Assembly (NCBI RefSeq): GCF_012641265.1 | Contig: NZ_JABAHZ010000002.1 | Location: forward strand, 310,001-374,000 | Direction: 5' to 3' | Source of the DNA: Chitinophaga eiseniae | GTDB taxonomy: Bacteria; Bacteroidota; Bacteroidia; Chitinophagales; Chitinophagaceae | Length of the DNA stretch: 64,000 nt | In this document: one piece after another, positions 34,361 to 42,416 of the stretch | Layout: each line of letters opens with the position of its first letter | Position numbering within the stretch: position 1 is the stretch's first letter | Made by a program: the position numbers and the translations under genes | Notes under the pieces: model-generated | The model's database searches: none | Told to the model about the DNA's origin: nothing | Seen by the model: only the letters and a program-made list of their open reading frames with translations

Positions 34361-35014
34361 ATGTCACTCCTCTCTTTTCAGAAAGCGATCACTGATTTAA
34401 TTGCCTCCCCGCAATTGTGCCTGGCGTTACGGGAGCAGCCGGCGGAAATCCTCTCCCGGTATGACCTTACGCGCCGCGAGCAAATGCGTTTACAAACAGT
34501 AGTACGCCAACCCGGCATGTCGGTGAGCTGTACCCTATATCGTGTAAACAGGATCACGCCTATCTACACGATGCTTCCCTATACCTGTTTTTTATTAGGC
34601 CCATCCCTGATGCCGCTCGTAGAGGAATTTTGGCGTATTTGCTATAAGTCTGATTTACAGTTTAAGCGGGAGATCAATGTATTTGGTGATTTTTTACTGG
34701 AGAAAATAACTACGGGGAGCCTCGAAAACCCGTATCTGCGGGAGATCTTGTTAATGGAACTGGCCATTAATGACTTGAAATTTTTGCCTAAAGAAGCCTT
34801 ACTGCATATATCTGCGGACGAAGAAATACTACACCCATTAGTAAGATTGGTCCCTTTTGATCATTCACCGGAACCGCTGCTGACGGCCCTTGCCGGCATG
34901 CAACTGCCACCAGTGCCTTTACCCACCGGGGAATACTTACTATTGGTGGATTACCGTGAGGAAGAACTATCCTTCAGCACACTGCCCCGCAAAAGCGGAG
35001 CAGTGGCCATTTGA
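34361..35014 (+). CDS. Probable MNIO partner protein (peptide-binding helper)
   Basis: 217 residues, no signal peptide. The start (SLLSFQKAITDLIASPQLCLALREQPAEILSRYDLTRREQMRLQTVV) resembles the helical N-terminal part of DUF2063/HvfC-like partners; the middle has VEEFWRICYKSDLQF and the end has VPFDHSPEPLL and a beta-rich tail. In methanobactin and 3-thiaglutamate pathways the MNIO needs such a partner (MbnC, TglI) to bind the leader peptide. The 4-nt spacing to the MNIO gene indicates a tight operon. Family assignment is by context and weak similarity. It ends 2 bp before the stop of the convergent MFS gene. Confidence 0.65.
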   Translation: MSLLSFQKAITDLIASPQLCLALREQPAEILSRYDLTRREQMRLQTVVRQPGMSVSCTLYRVNRITPIYTMLPYTCFLLGPSLMPLVEEFWRICYKSDLQFKREINVFGDFLLEKITTGSLENPYLREILLMELAINDLKFLPKEALLHISADEEILHPLVRLVPFDHSPEPLLTALAGMQLPPVPLPTGEYLLLVDYREEELSFSTLPRKSGAVAI

Positions 35015-35016
35015 GT

Positions 35017-36171
35017 TTATATTTTTATCCTGGCAGACATAACGGCGATGGCCGCTCCCATTACAGCAATCATGGTGAAGGCAATTCCCAGGTTGGTAGC
35101 TTGCGCCACAAATCCAATCAGCGGCGGGCCAAAGAGGAATCCCAGGTAGCCAATAGTGGATACGGTAGCCAGCGCCATACCGGGAGACAATGTTTTTGAT
35201 TTGCCGGCAGCACTGTATACCAATGGCACCACCGCTGATACGCCGGCGCCTACCAGCATAAAGCCAAACATAGCCGGGTAGAAATAAGGCAAAATAACGG
35301 CTACCAGTAGCCCCGCAGCGGTGAGACCTCCGCTGATCAGCAGCATCTTCTTCACACCCAGCCTGGTGGTAAGCCTGTCGGCAATAAAGCGTCCGGAGGC
35401 CATGGTACTCATAAATGCAGCATAGCCTGCACCGGATAAACCATCCTTCACGGCTATCACTCTACGGAAATATACGCCACTCCAATCGAACATCGTTCCT
35501 TCGCAGATCATTGAACACATGGCGATAATACCCAACGTAATCAGGAAAGCGTCTGGTTTTCCAAAGAGAGAAGGGGCACTATTTTCATTTGGCACGGTAG
35601 TTACCAGCCTGTTCATCGTTAATACAATTAGCGTCCAGGCGATACCGGCAATGATTAAGAAGTGATATACCGGCGCCAGGTGTAGCCCCGACATTCCCGC
35701 TCCTATGGCGGCGCCGGTAAACCCGGCAACGCTCCACAAGCCGTGAAAGGAAGCCATAATAGAGCGGCCATACATCACCTCTACGCCTACTGCCTGTGTG
35801 TTTACCGCGATATTGGCAATGTTGCCGCAGAAGCCGAACAATACCAGGAAAATACTCAGTTCCCATGCGTGCTGGGCCAGCCCAAGGGCAGGTAATACAG
35901 CGGCGTAGGCCACACCGGCAATTAATAACACCTGCCGGCTACCATATTTTGATACCAATATCCCGGCTACAGGCAAGGATATCAGGGATCCTACCGGCAA
36001 CGCCAGTAACAGGCTACCCAGTCCTGCATCATTTAAGCCCAGGGCTTGCTGGATATCCGGTATACGGGAAGCCCAGCTGGAAAAACATAAACCAGTAAGG
36101 AAAAATAAAGCGCTGACCGCAATACGCGTTGCTCTCTTATTCATCGCCACCATCGATAGATCCTGTAACAT
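35017..36171 (-). CDS. MFS transporter
   Basis: 384 residues with 12 predicted membrane segments. Typical MFS loops are SRIPDIQQALGLNDAGLGSLLLALPVGS and AGILVSKYGSRQV; the similarity is to YbjJ/fucose-permease-like members. ATGs at 36171 and 36144 are both possible starts. It sits 27 nt after the DeoR gene on the same strand, so a link to sugar or nucleoside uptake is more likely than export of the RiPP product, which is encoded convergently. Substrate unknown. Confidence 0.85.
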   Translation of the reverse strand: MLQDLSMVAMNKRATRIAVSALFFLTGLCFSSWASRIPDIQQALGLNDAGLGSLLLALPVGSLISLPVAGILVSKYGSRQVLLIAGVAYAAVLPALGLAQHAWELSIFLVLFGFCGNIANIAVNTQAVGVEVMYGRSIMASFHGLWSVAGFTGAAIGAGMSGLHLAPVYHFLIIAGIAWTLIVLTMNRLVTTVPNENSAPSLFGKPDAFLITLGIIAMCSMICEGTMFDWSGVYFRRVIAVKDGLSGAGYAAFMSTMASGRFIADRLTTRLGVKKMLLISGGLTAAGLLVAVILPYFYPAMFGFMLVGAGVSAVVPLVYSAAGKSKTLSPGMALATVSTIGYLGFLFGPPLIGFVAQATNLGIAFTMIAVMGAAIAVMSARIKI

Positions 36172-36198
36172 CTTTGTTAAGATAAAAAATTTAAATAA

Positions 36199-36945
36199 TC
36201 AGATCACCTGGATTCCCAGGTTGATATACGGCTTTAATGAAGGCAGGTCGGGATTATCGGTAATAATGGTATCCAAACCTGTAATATCACATACTTTAAA
36301 AGGCTCCGCCGTACCCATTTTATCGCTGGTGGCCAGTGCAATGGCCTTGTTGGCCGATTCCACCATCACGCTTTTAACATCTGCCTCCCCCAGATCAAGG
36401 CCGGTTACGCCGGCAACAGGATGGAGACTGCAAATACCCAGGAAGCAAATGTCGGCCCGCAATTTCTCGAGCATACGGATGGTATCCATCCCACCGGAGG
36501 TCTGCGAGTTTTTGCCAATTAATCCGCCCGTAAAGATCAGTTCAATACCAGGATGGTCCATCAACTGTGATACAATCGGAACACTGTTGGTAATGACCGT
36601 CAGGTGCAGGTTTGCGGGGATTAACTTGGCCAGCATTAAAGTGGAAGTGCCTCCGTCGAGCATAATGGTTTGTCCATTACGCAGAAATGACAAGGCTTTG
36701 GTGGCAATATGTTTTTTATCCTCTTCATGGTATTGTATACGCTCCTTAAACGAATAAGGGTTGGGAGAATGGGGAATAGCCCCTCCCCGTACTTTAATCA
36801 GTTGCCCGTTTTGAGCAAGAGATTCGAGGTCTCTCCTTACCGTATCTTCCGATACCTGTAAATCGCTGCTGAGTTCTGCCTGCAGTACTTTATGATCTGT
36901 TTGCAGTTTCTTCAGGATATATTCCAGCCTTTCCTCTTTTAACAT
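36199..36945 (-). CDS. DeoR/GlpR-family transcriptional regulator
   Basis: 248 residues from the ATG at 36945; a TTG at 36963 overlaps its own -7 box. The N-terminal HTH (ERLEYILKKLQTDHKVLQAELSSDLQVSEDTVRRDLESLAQNGQLIKVRGGAI) is the classic DeoR signature. The C-terminal sugar-phosphate-binding domain includes MLDGGTSTLMLAKLI, VITNSVPIVSQL and FTGGLIGKNSQTSGG. It should repress nearby genes and be released by a phosphorylated sugar. It is divergent from the 5'-nucleotidase across an 80-bp region with repeated operator-like sites, and is upstream of the MFS gene. Confidence 0.9.
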   Translation of the reverse strand: MLKEERLEYILKKLQTDHKVLQAELSSDLQVSEDTVRRDLESLAQNGQLIKVRGGAIPHSPNPYSFKERIQYHEEDKKHIATKALSFLRNGQTIMLDGGTSTLMLAKLIPANLHLTVITNSVPIVSQLMDHPGIELIFTGGLIGKNSQTSGGMDTIRMLEKLRADICFLGICSLHPVAGVTGLDLGEADVKSVMVESANKAIALATSDKMGTAEPFKVCDITGLDTIITDNPDLPSLKPYINLGIQVI

Positions 36946-36960
36946 ATTTGCCGTTTTGTG

Positions 36961-37012
36961 CAAAATTATGAAAGATTATGCAATAATTTGCAACATATGG
37001 CATAACTTTGCA
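36961..37012. promoter_or_regulatory. Divergent promoters with repeated operator-like sites
   Basis: Minus strand -7 box TAATTTTG (36961-36968) serves the DeoR gene; plus strand -7 box TAACTTTG (37003-37010) serves the nucleotidase. Between and over them lie GCAATAATTTGCAA (from 36980) and GCATAACTTTGCAA (from 37000), near-identical direct repeats about 20 bp (two helical turns) apart, plus the inverted repeat TGCAA-TAAT-TTGCA (36979-36992). This is a good candidate DeoR operator. Confidence 0.6.
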
Positions 37013-37026
37013 AAAAATAGCAAATC

Positions 37027-37560
37027 ATGGCAAGAATAGCAATCGACATGGACAATGTAATGGCGGACCTGCAACAACATGTATTAGCGGTGTACGCAAA
37101 GGAATACGGGGAAGTGATAGATCCCGCGCGTTTGGATAATGTACCGGAAGGCAGTGTGTTTCCGGAAGGAATAATGGTAAAAATGTTGAATACACCCGGC
37201 TTTTTCAGGGGCATTCCGGTGATGAAAGGCAGCCAGGAAGTGGTTAAAGCCCTGGCAGCGCAACATGAAGTATTTATTGTTTCTGCAGCGATGGAATTCC
37301 CTTTTTCACTGGCGGAGAAACTAGCCTGGCTGAATGAGCACTTCCCGTTCATCCACTGGCGGAATGTTGTGTTCTGTGGATCAAAAACTATTGTGGAAGC
37401 GGACTACATGATAGATGACCATGATAAAAACCTGCGTTCATTTAAGGGCACTCCCCTATTATTTAGTGCTCCGCATAACTTACCATTGACTGACTACAAA
37501 CGTTTAAACAACTGGGAGGAAGTAGCAACATTTTTTAAATTAAGTGAGGTAGCAGCCTAA
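37027..37560 (+). CDS. 5'(3')-deoxyribonucleotidase-like HAD phosphatase
   Basis: 177 residues of the NT5C type. HAD motif I is DMDNVMADL (DxDxV), motif II is in EVFIVSAAMEFP, and motif IV is DYMIDDHDKNL; the typical WLNEHFPFIHWRNVVFCGSK segment follows the cap. Such enzymes dephosphorylate deoxynucleoside monophosphates. It is divergent from a DeoR regulator, and DeoR itself senses deoxyribose phosphate in E. coli, so a nucleoside-salvage role is attractive but unproven. Confidence 0.85.
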   Translation: MARIAIDMDNVMADLQQHVLAVYAKEYGEVIDPARLDNVPEGSVFPEGIMVKMLNTPGFFRGIPVMKGSQEVVKALAAQHEVFIVSAAMEFPFSLAEKLAWLNEHFPFIHWRNVVFCGSKTIVEADYMIDDHDKNLRSFKGTPLLFSAPHNLPLTDYKRLNNWEEVATFFKLSEVAA

Positions 37561-37584
37561 CAGTTGGCCAGTGCAGGTTAGCTA

Positions 37585-37652
37585 TTAAAGAAAAACCCCG
37601 ATTTACTATCAACGAATATCATTATAGTGATCGGTGTATTTCTTTAATCTTT
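37585..37652. terminator. Imperfect stem between the convergent nucleotidase and XRE genes
   Basis: ATTAAAGAAA then CCGAT on the left pair with ATCGG then TTTCTTTAAT on the right across a long loop. It overlaps the end of the XRE gene at 37644 and may terminate both transcripts. Confidence 0.35.
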
Positions 37653-38243
37653 TTGTTTACGCAGTGTGGTCATTTCCTTTTTGACCTGTAATAACTCATC
37701 TTTTATGGTGGCATAGCTTTTCAGTAACTGGGTGTGCTCTTCAAGCAATTTGTAATACTTCTCCCTCATCAGCATCATTTCTTCACTGTCAGTAACCCTT
37801 GACTCCTGTACCGTACCCGGGTTCAGGAAGCCCTCTACGGTCATGTCCAATCCTTTGGCTACACGCTCCAGCTCATCGGGCGAGAAGCTTTCCTTTTCGA
37901 AGAGATTGTACATGGTACGACGGCTCATATCCAGGCGGCCAGCCAGTTTGCTCTTATTCAGGCCTTTTTCGGCGATAATCTGCTGTAGACGGTCGCCATG
38001 GTGGATATTTTTGCCCTGGCTAAGTTGCATAGCACCATTCCACCGCATAAACTCATCGGGGGTAATATCTATTAATGTGCAGAAACGCTCCATGGTAGCA
38101 CGTTTCATATCATTTTTGCGTAAATGATAATGGGCTATCTGGTTGGTAAAACCGGCCATGGCAGCAAAGTCTACGATCTTTATCTTCTTTTGCTTCAGTA
38201 TCTGCTTCAAGCGGTGTCCCATGTGTATCAGGCTCGACTGCAT
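37644..38243 (-). CDS. Double helix-turn-helix regulator with a C-terminal coiled coil
   Basis: 199 residues. There are two separate HTH-like units: HRLKQILKQKKIKIVDFAAMAGFTNQIAHYHLRK (about 10-43) and DRLQQIIAEKGLNKSKLAGRLDMSRRTMYNLFEKESFSPDELERVAKGLD (about 83-131). A heptad-rich helix follows (MLMREKYYKLLEEHTQLLKSYATIKDELLQVKKEMTTL, about 157-195). XRE-type folds in tandem plus a dimerising coil suggest binding to an extended or bent site. A long AT-rich region lies upstream. Ligand and targets unknown. Confidence 0.8.
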   Translation of the reverse strand: MQSSLIHMGHRLKQILKQKKIKIVDFAAMAGFTNQIAHYHLRKNDMKRATMERFCTLIDITPDEFMRWNGAMQLSQGKNIHHGDRLQQIIAEKGLNKSKLAGRLDMSRRTMYNLFEKESFSPDELERVAKGLDMTVEGFLNPGTVQESRVTDSEEMMLMREKYYKLLEEHTQLLKSYATIKDELLQVKKEMTTLRKQKD

Positions 38244-38722
38244 CCTTTATGTTTTAAATTATGATGCTACAGACAGGATGGGCCCTGTTGTATTATCGTA
38301 TAATTTAACAATTAATATTTCATTTTGTAAATAAATATATCAATTTAACAAAAAAATATACGCCTGTCAGCCGCATTAATCAACCATAACAATTATATAA
38401 CGGCAACGTATATACGTAATAAAGCACCAATAAACATTTATCAATATGACAACATAAAAATCGTAGTGATAATCACAATAAAATGACTGACAATTATTGT
38501 GTAAACGATACACATCAACCAACCTTTACAAATAGCCCAAAACCCTTTACAGCACTGCATTACATGGGGTATTATTTTTTTTAAAGAAAGTAATGTTTTA
38601 TCATTATAAATTGCACGATTATGAATACATTTGTTTACACATAAAATGTTGTTTTATATGCTTAAAATAATCGTCAATCTTTTTTGTTAACCATAACCAA
38701 TAATTAGAAAATAATACCCATT
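38244..38722. other. AT-rich regulatory region between the divergent XRE and 91-aa genes
   Basis: About 480 bp, much more AT-rich than the rest of the window and without ORFs. It contains an inverted repeat CACAATAA (38474-38481) / TTATTGTG (38494-38501) and a perfect -7 box TACATTTG (38626-38633) that would give the 91-residue gene an 80-nt leader. Length and composition suggest a regulated, possibly horizontally acquired, promoter zone. Confidence 0.5.
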
Positions 38723-38998
38723 ATGAGCAAAGAATCACTGAATGTTCTGCTTGACATTCACACAAAACTCTCCGGACTACCGGTAGCCTTTAGAGAAAGA
38801 GTGTGTGAAGAATGCAATTGGAGTACACCTACTTTTTATCGTAAAATGCGCGGTAAAGACAAACCAAATCCTAACGAGAAAGGCAAGATTATTCCTGCAC
38901 TTAGCAACGCTGAAAAGCAAAAAATCATTGAAGTAATGGACGAGGTGTACGCATTGGGACAAGAGTACTTCGAAAAGTACCAGCGATCTTCTAAGTAA
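38723..38998 (+). CDS. 91-residue protein with a possible HTH
   Basis: Not assigned to a family. MSKESLNVLLDIHTKLSGLP is helix-prone; the centre CNWSTPTFYRKMRGKDKPNP resembles a recognition helix (STPTFYRKMR) preceded by a turn, and the C-terminal half (ALSNAEKQKIIEVMDEVYALGQEYFEKYQ) is a long helix. A small DNA-binding protein is plausible. It is monocistronic, with its own promoter (38626) and a strong terminator (39057-39102). Confidence 0.7.
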   Translation: MSKESLNVLLDIHTKLSGLPVAFRERVCEECNWSTPTFYRKMRGKDKPNPNEKGKIIPALSNAEKQKIIEVMDEVYALGQEYFEKYQRSSK

Positions 38999-39056
38999 TA
39001 TGAGGTAGTATTTCATTCGCTGTCTGTAGAAACTTACTCCTAAATGACATCCTCAT

Positions 39057-39102
39057 ATAATAAAGCCTTGTACCCCTTCCTGGGATTACAAGGCTTTATT
39101 AT
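39057..39102 (+). terminator. Terminator after the 91-residue gene
   Basis: Perfect 16-bp stem ATAATAAAGCCTTGTA / TACAAGGCTTTATTAT with a 14-nt loop, followed by TTATTTATC. Confidence 0.8.
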
Positions 39103-39124
39103 TTATTTATCTTTATTAACTAAG

Positions 39125-39166
39125 TTTTTCTTTTTAAAACTAAATTATTAGTTTTAAAAAGAAAAA
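39125..39166. repeat. Perfect 19-bp AT-rich palindrome just before a start codon
   Basis: Arms 39125-39143 (TTTTTCTTTTTAAAACTAA) and 39148-39166 are perfect complements around ATTA. The right arm ends 2 nt before the ATG at 39169, so in mRNA the hairpin would cover the ribosome-binding region; in DNA it could be an operator. Confidence 0.75.
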
Positions 39167-39168
39167 AG

Positions 39169-40320
39169 ATGTTTATGTATACCATTTTAACCCGCGGCAT
39201 AGTGCTGCTACAGCTGCTATGCTGCTTACAAACGGCAATGGGTCAGCAACCTATTGACCGTAATCAACTAATGGAATACCTGCAGCACCAGGAATACGAT
39301 CAGGCCATTGGCTACCTGCAACCAAGGGTACAGGAAAACAATATTTCGCAATTATCGCTACTCGCCTATACTTACTATCTCTCTGGGAAAACAAAAGATG
39401 CCGGCGCCGCCTATGACAAAGTATTACAGCTGGATAGCAACAACCTCCCCGCACATCAGTACCTGGCCAGTATTGCGATGCAAATGGAAACCCCCCTGGC
39501 GGCCATCACACATTACCGGTACATTGCCAGGATGCAACCCAATAACGCTGTTGCCTGTAAACAACTTAGTTTTGCGTGCTACGCCATCCAGCAATTCGAT
39601 ACAGCCTTTGTATGGCTCCAAAAGGCTTATCACCTCAATCCCGCCGATCCCAAAGTGGCAGCCCGCCTGGCAGAAGAGTGGCTGGGAAAGGAAAATTACC
39701 AGCAGGCCGATAGTATCACCTGCGCCTTCATGGCCTCCGACTCCCTGCAACCACCAGTGATAATGACCGCCATCCGGGCCGCCTGGTTTCTGAAGGATTA
39801 TACCCGCTGTACTACACTGGGCACGCAATTAATGAACATGAAAATTGTTTCCCCTAATACCTTCAGCATAGTAGCCGCCGCCTGGTATACCCTTAAAAAA
39901 TACCAGGAGTGCATCGGCATACATGAATATATGACCGCCAACAGGGGCCAGTCGGAAAACATCATGTATTATGCAGCCCTCTCCTATACTGCGCTGAAAA
40001 ATTATACTTCCAGCAATGAGTTGCTGCAAACCTGTATTGACCTCGCCACTTCCAAAAGCCTGGATGGCTATTTCAGCAGTAAATCTGTGAATTATGAAGG
40101 GCTGCAACAATATAAAACAGCCATTGCCCAACTGGATACAGCCTATTATCTTTCCCGTAAACCGCTGCGCCAGTATAGCATTGGCCGTATTTACGACCTG
40201 CACCTCCACAATAAACCACTGGCTACGAAATACTATAAACGCTACCTGCAGCTAAGCACGCCGGATAATCCTGCAGCGCCAGAGATTTACAAATACCTGA
40301 AGTCTTACGTTGAAAAATAA
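39169..40320 (+). CDS. Secreted TPR protein
   Basis: 383 residues with a signal peptide (ILTRGIVLLQLLCCLQTAMGQ) and about eight TPR-like repeats filling the rest, e.g. QLSLLAYTYYLSGKTKDAGAAYDKVLQLDSNNLPAHQYLASIAM and AFVWLQKAYHLNPADPKVAARLAEEWLGKENYQQAD. Periplasmic scaffolding is likely. Expression may be controlled by the palindrome directly upstream. No neighbour suggests a pathway. Confidence 0.82.
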   Translation: MFMYTILTRGIVLLQLLCCLQTAMGQQPIDRNQLMEYLQHQEYDQAIGYLQPRVQENNISQLSLLAYTYYLSGKTKDAGAAYDKVLQLDSNNLPAHQYLASIAMQMETPLAAITHYRYIARMQPNNAVACKQLSFACYAIQQFDTAFVWLQKAYHLNPADPKVAARLAEEWLGKENYQQADSITCAFMASDSLQPPVIMTAIRAAWFLKDYTRCTTLGTQLMNMKIVSPNTFSIVAAAWYTLKKYQECIGIHEYMTANRGQSENIMYYAALSYTALKNYTSSNELLQTCIDLATSKSLDGYFSSKSVNYEGLQQYKTAIAQLDTAYYLSRKPLRQYSIGRIYDLHLHNKPLATKYYKRYLQLSTPDNPAAPEIYKYLKSYVEK

Positions 40321-40432
40321 TCCGCTTTTAACATGTTTTTTTAGATTATTTCTATTAAACCACCTGGTTTTTCTTAAATTTAAAGCCCGTTAGGAAAATG
40401 CTTGTACTTAACCAATAAACAAATACGGTGCT

Positions 40433-42346
40433 ATGTCGTACCCATACCAGATTAAGAGTATCGAAGATTATCAACAGGCTTATCAACAAAGTGTCATTGA
40501 CCCCGAAGGCTTTTGGGCCAATGTAGCAGACCATTTTTACTGGCGTCGCAAGTGGGATAAGGTATTGGACTGGAATTTTAAAGACCCGGATATCAAATGG
40601 TTTACCGGCGCTAAACTGAATATTACGGAAAACTGCCTGGATCGTCACCTGGGCACATTGGGCAACACTCCAGCCATTATCTGGGAGCCCAACGATCCGG
40701 AAGAACACCATCGCATTATCACTTACCGCGACTTATACAATAAAGTTTGCCAGTTTGCCAATGTGTTAAAGAACAATGGGGTTAAGAAAGGCGATCGCGT
40801 ATGTATTTACATGGGAATGATTCCTGAACTGGCTATTGCCATACTGGCCTGCGCCCGCATCGGTGCTGTACACTCTGTAGTATTCGGAGGATTCAGTGCT
40901 CAGTCGATCGCCGACAGGATCCAGGATGCCCAGTGCAGCCTCGTTATCACCTGTGATGGCGCTTATCGCGGCGCTAAAGACATTCCGCTGAAATCGGTAA
41001 TGGACGACGCCCTGATGGCCTGCCCATCTGTAAAGAAAGTAATTGTTTGTACCCGTACCCGCACCCCGGTTAGTATGCTGAAAGGCAGAGACGTATGGTG
41101 GGAAGACGAAATCAAGCAGGTAGAAACCATGGGAAATCCCCCCTGCCCGGCAGAAGAAATGGATGCAGAAGACCTGCTGTTCATTCTCTATACTTCCGGT
41201 TCCACCGGCAAGCCGAAAGGCGTGGTACATACCTGTGCCGGCTATATGGTATATGCCAACTATACTTTTGTAAATACCTTCCAGTATCAACCTGGAGAAG
41301 TATACTTCTGTACCGCAGATATCGGCTGGATCACCGGCCACAGCTACATTGCCTATGGCCCGCTTAGCGCTGGTGCTACCACCCTTATGTTTGAAGGGGT
41401 ACCTACTTATCCCGATGCAGGGAGACTGTGGGAAATTGTAGACAAATTCCGCGTAAACATCTTATATACCGCTCCTACAGCTATACGCAGCCTGATGAGC
41501 TACGGCCTTGGTCCTGTTAATCATAAAGACCTCAGCTCCCTCCGTAAACTGGGCAGCGTAGGCGAACCTATTAATGAAGAGGCCTGGCATTGGTTTAAAG
41601 ATAACATTGGTAAAGGTAAATGCCCAATTGTAGATACCTGGTGGCAAACTGAAACCGGTGGTATCATGATTACCCCGATAGCCGGCATTACGAAAGAAAA
41701 ACCAGGCTATGCCACCCTGCCTCTTCCCGGCGTACAGCCTGTGCTGGTAGACGAAAACGGTAAGGAACTCAAAGGAAATGGTGTAAGCGGCAATCTCTGC
41801 ATCAAGTTCCCATGGCCTGGTATGCTCCGCAGCACATACGGCGATCATGAACGTTTCCGTAAAACTTATTTCTCTACCTACGAAAACATGTACTTCACAG
41901 GCGATGGCTGCCTGAGAGATGAAGACGGGTACTATAAGATTACCGGCCGTGTAGATGATGTTCTCAACGTAAGCGGTCACCGTATTGGCACTGCAGAAGT
42001 AGAGAATGCCATCAACATGCACGCCGGCGTGGTGGAAAGCGCTGTAGTGGGCTATCCTCACGATATTAAGGGGCAGGGCATTTATGCTTATGTGATCATG
42101 GAGCGCTTAACGCATGATGCGGAACTCACTAAAAAAGACATCGCACAAACCGTTAGCCGTATTATTGGCCCTATCGCCAAGCCGGATAAAATACAGATCG
42201 TAGGCGGTTTACCCAAAACGCGTTCCGGTAAAATCATGCGCCGTATCCTGCGCAAGATAGCCGAAAACGACCTGGACAACCTGGGCGATACCTCTACTCT
42301 GCTGGATCCGGCTGTAGTTGATGAAATCAAAAAAGGCAGACTCTAA
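40433..42346 (+). CDS. acsA: Acetyl-coenzyme A synthetase
   Basis: 637 residues of the ANL superfamily. It activates acetate to acetyl-CoA via acetyl-AMP. Visible motifs: the P-loop ILYTSGSTGKPKGVVHT, DTWWQTETGG in the acyl pocket, TGDGCLRDEDGYYKITGRVDDV (hinge region), and PKTRSGKIMRRILRKIA with the catalytic, acetylation-controlled Lys in SGK. Slightly shorter than E. coli Acs (652 aa) but complete. Confidence 0.96.
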   Translation: MSYPYQIKSIEDYQQAYQQSVIDPEGFWANVADHFYWRRKWDKVLDWNFKDPDIKWFTGAKLNITENCLDRHLGTLGNTPAIIWEPNDPEEHHRIITYRDLYNKVCQFANVLKNNGVKKGDRVCIYMGMIPELAIAILACARIGAVHSVVFGGFSAQSIADRIQDAQCSLVITCDGAYRGAKDIPLKSVMDDALMACPSVKKVIVCTRTRTPVSMLKGRDVWWEDEIKQVETMGNPPCPAEEMDAEDLLFILYTSGSTGKPKGVVHTCAGYMVYANYTFVNTFQYQPGEVYFCTADIGWITGHSYIAYGPLSAGATTLMFEGVPTYPDAGRLWEIVDKFRVNILYTAPTAIRSLMSYGLGPVNHKDLSSLRKLGSVGEPINEEAWHWFKDNIGKGKCPIVDTWWQTETGGIMITPIAGITKEKPGYATLPLPGVQPVLVDENGKELKGNGVSGNLCIKFPWPGMLRSTYGDHERFRKTYFSTYENMYFTGDGCLRDEDGYYKITGRVDDVLNVSGHRIGTAEVENAINMHAGVVESAVVGYPHDIKGQGIYAYVIMERLTHDAELTKKDIAQTVSRIIGPIAKPDKIQIVGGLPKTRSGKIMRRILRKIAENDLDNLGDTSTLLDPAVVDEIKKGRL

Positions 42347-42367
42347 GCCGTTTTAATATTTTCAGAG

Positions 42368-42399
42368 AAGGGATGCAGAAATGATTTTCTGCATCCCTT
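42368..42399 (+). terminator. Terminator after acsA
   Basis: Stem AAGGGATGCAGAAA / TTTCTGCATCCCTT with a 4-nt loop, 22 nt after the acsA stop and just before the next ATG at 42417. Confidence 0.75.
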
Positions 42400-42416
42400 T
42401 GTTATAAGATAGACCC

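Noticed and set aside
35017..36171. MFS transporter as exporter of the RiPP-like product
   Set aside because: It is convergent with the peptide operon and tandem with the DeoR gene, so the association is probably with the regulator.
38244..38722. Replication origin (AT-rich region)
   Set aside because: No DnaA-box cluster, no dnaA/dnaN neighbours; promoter features explain it better.
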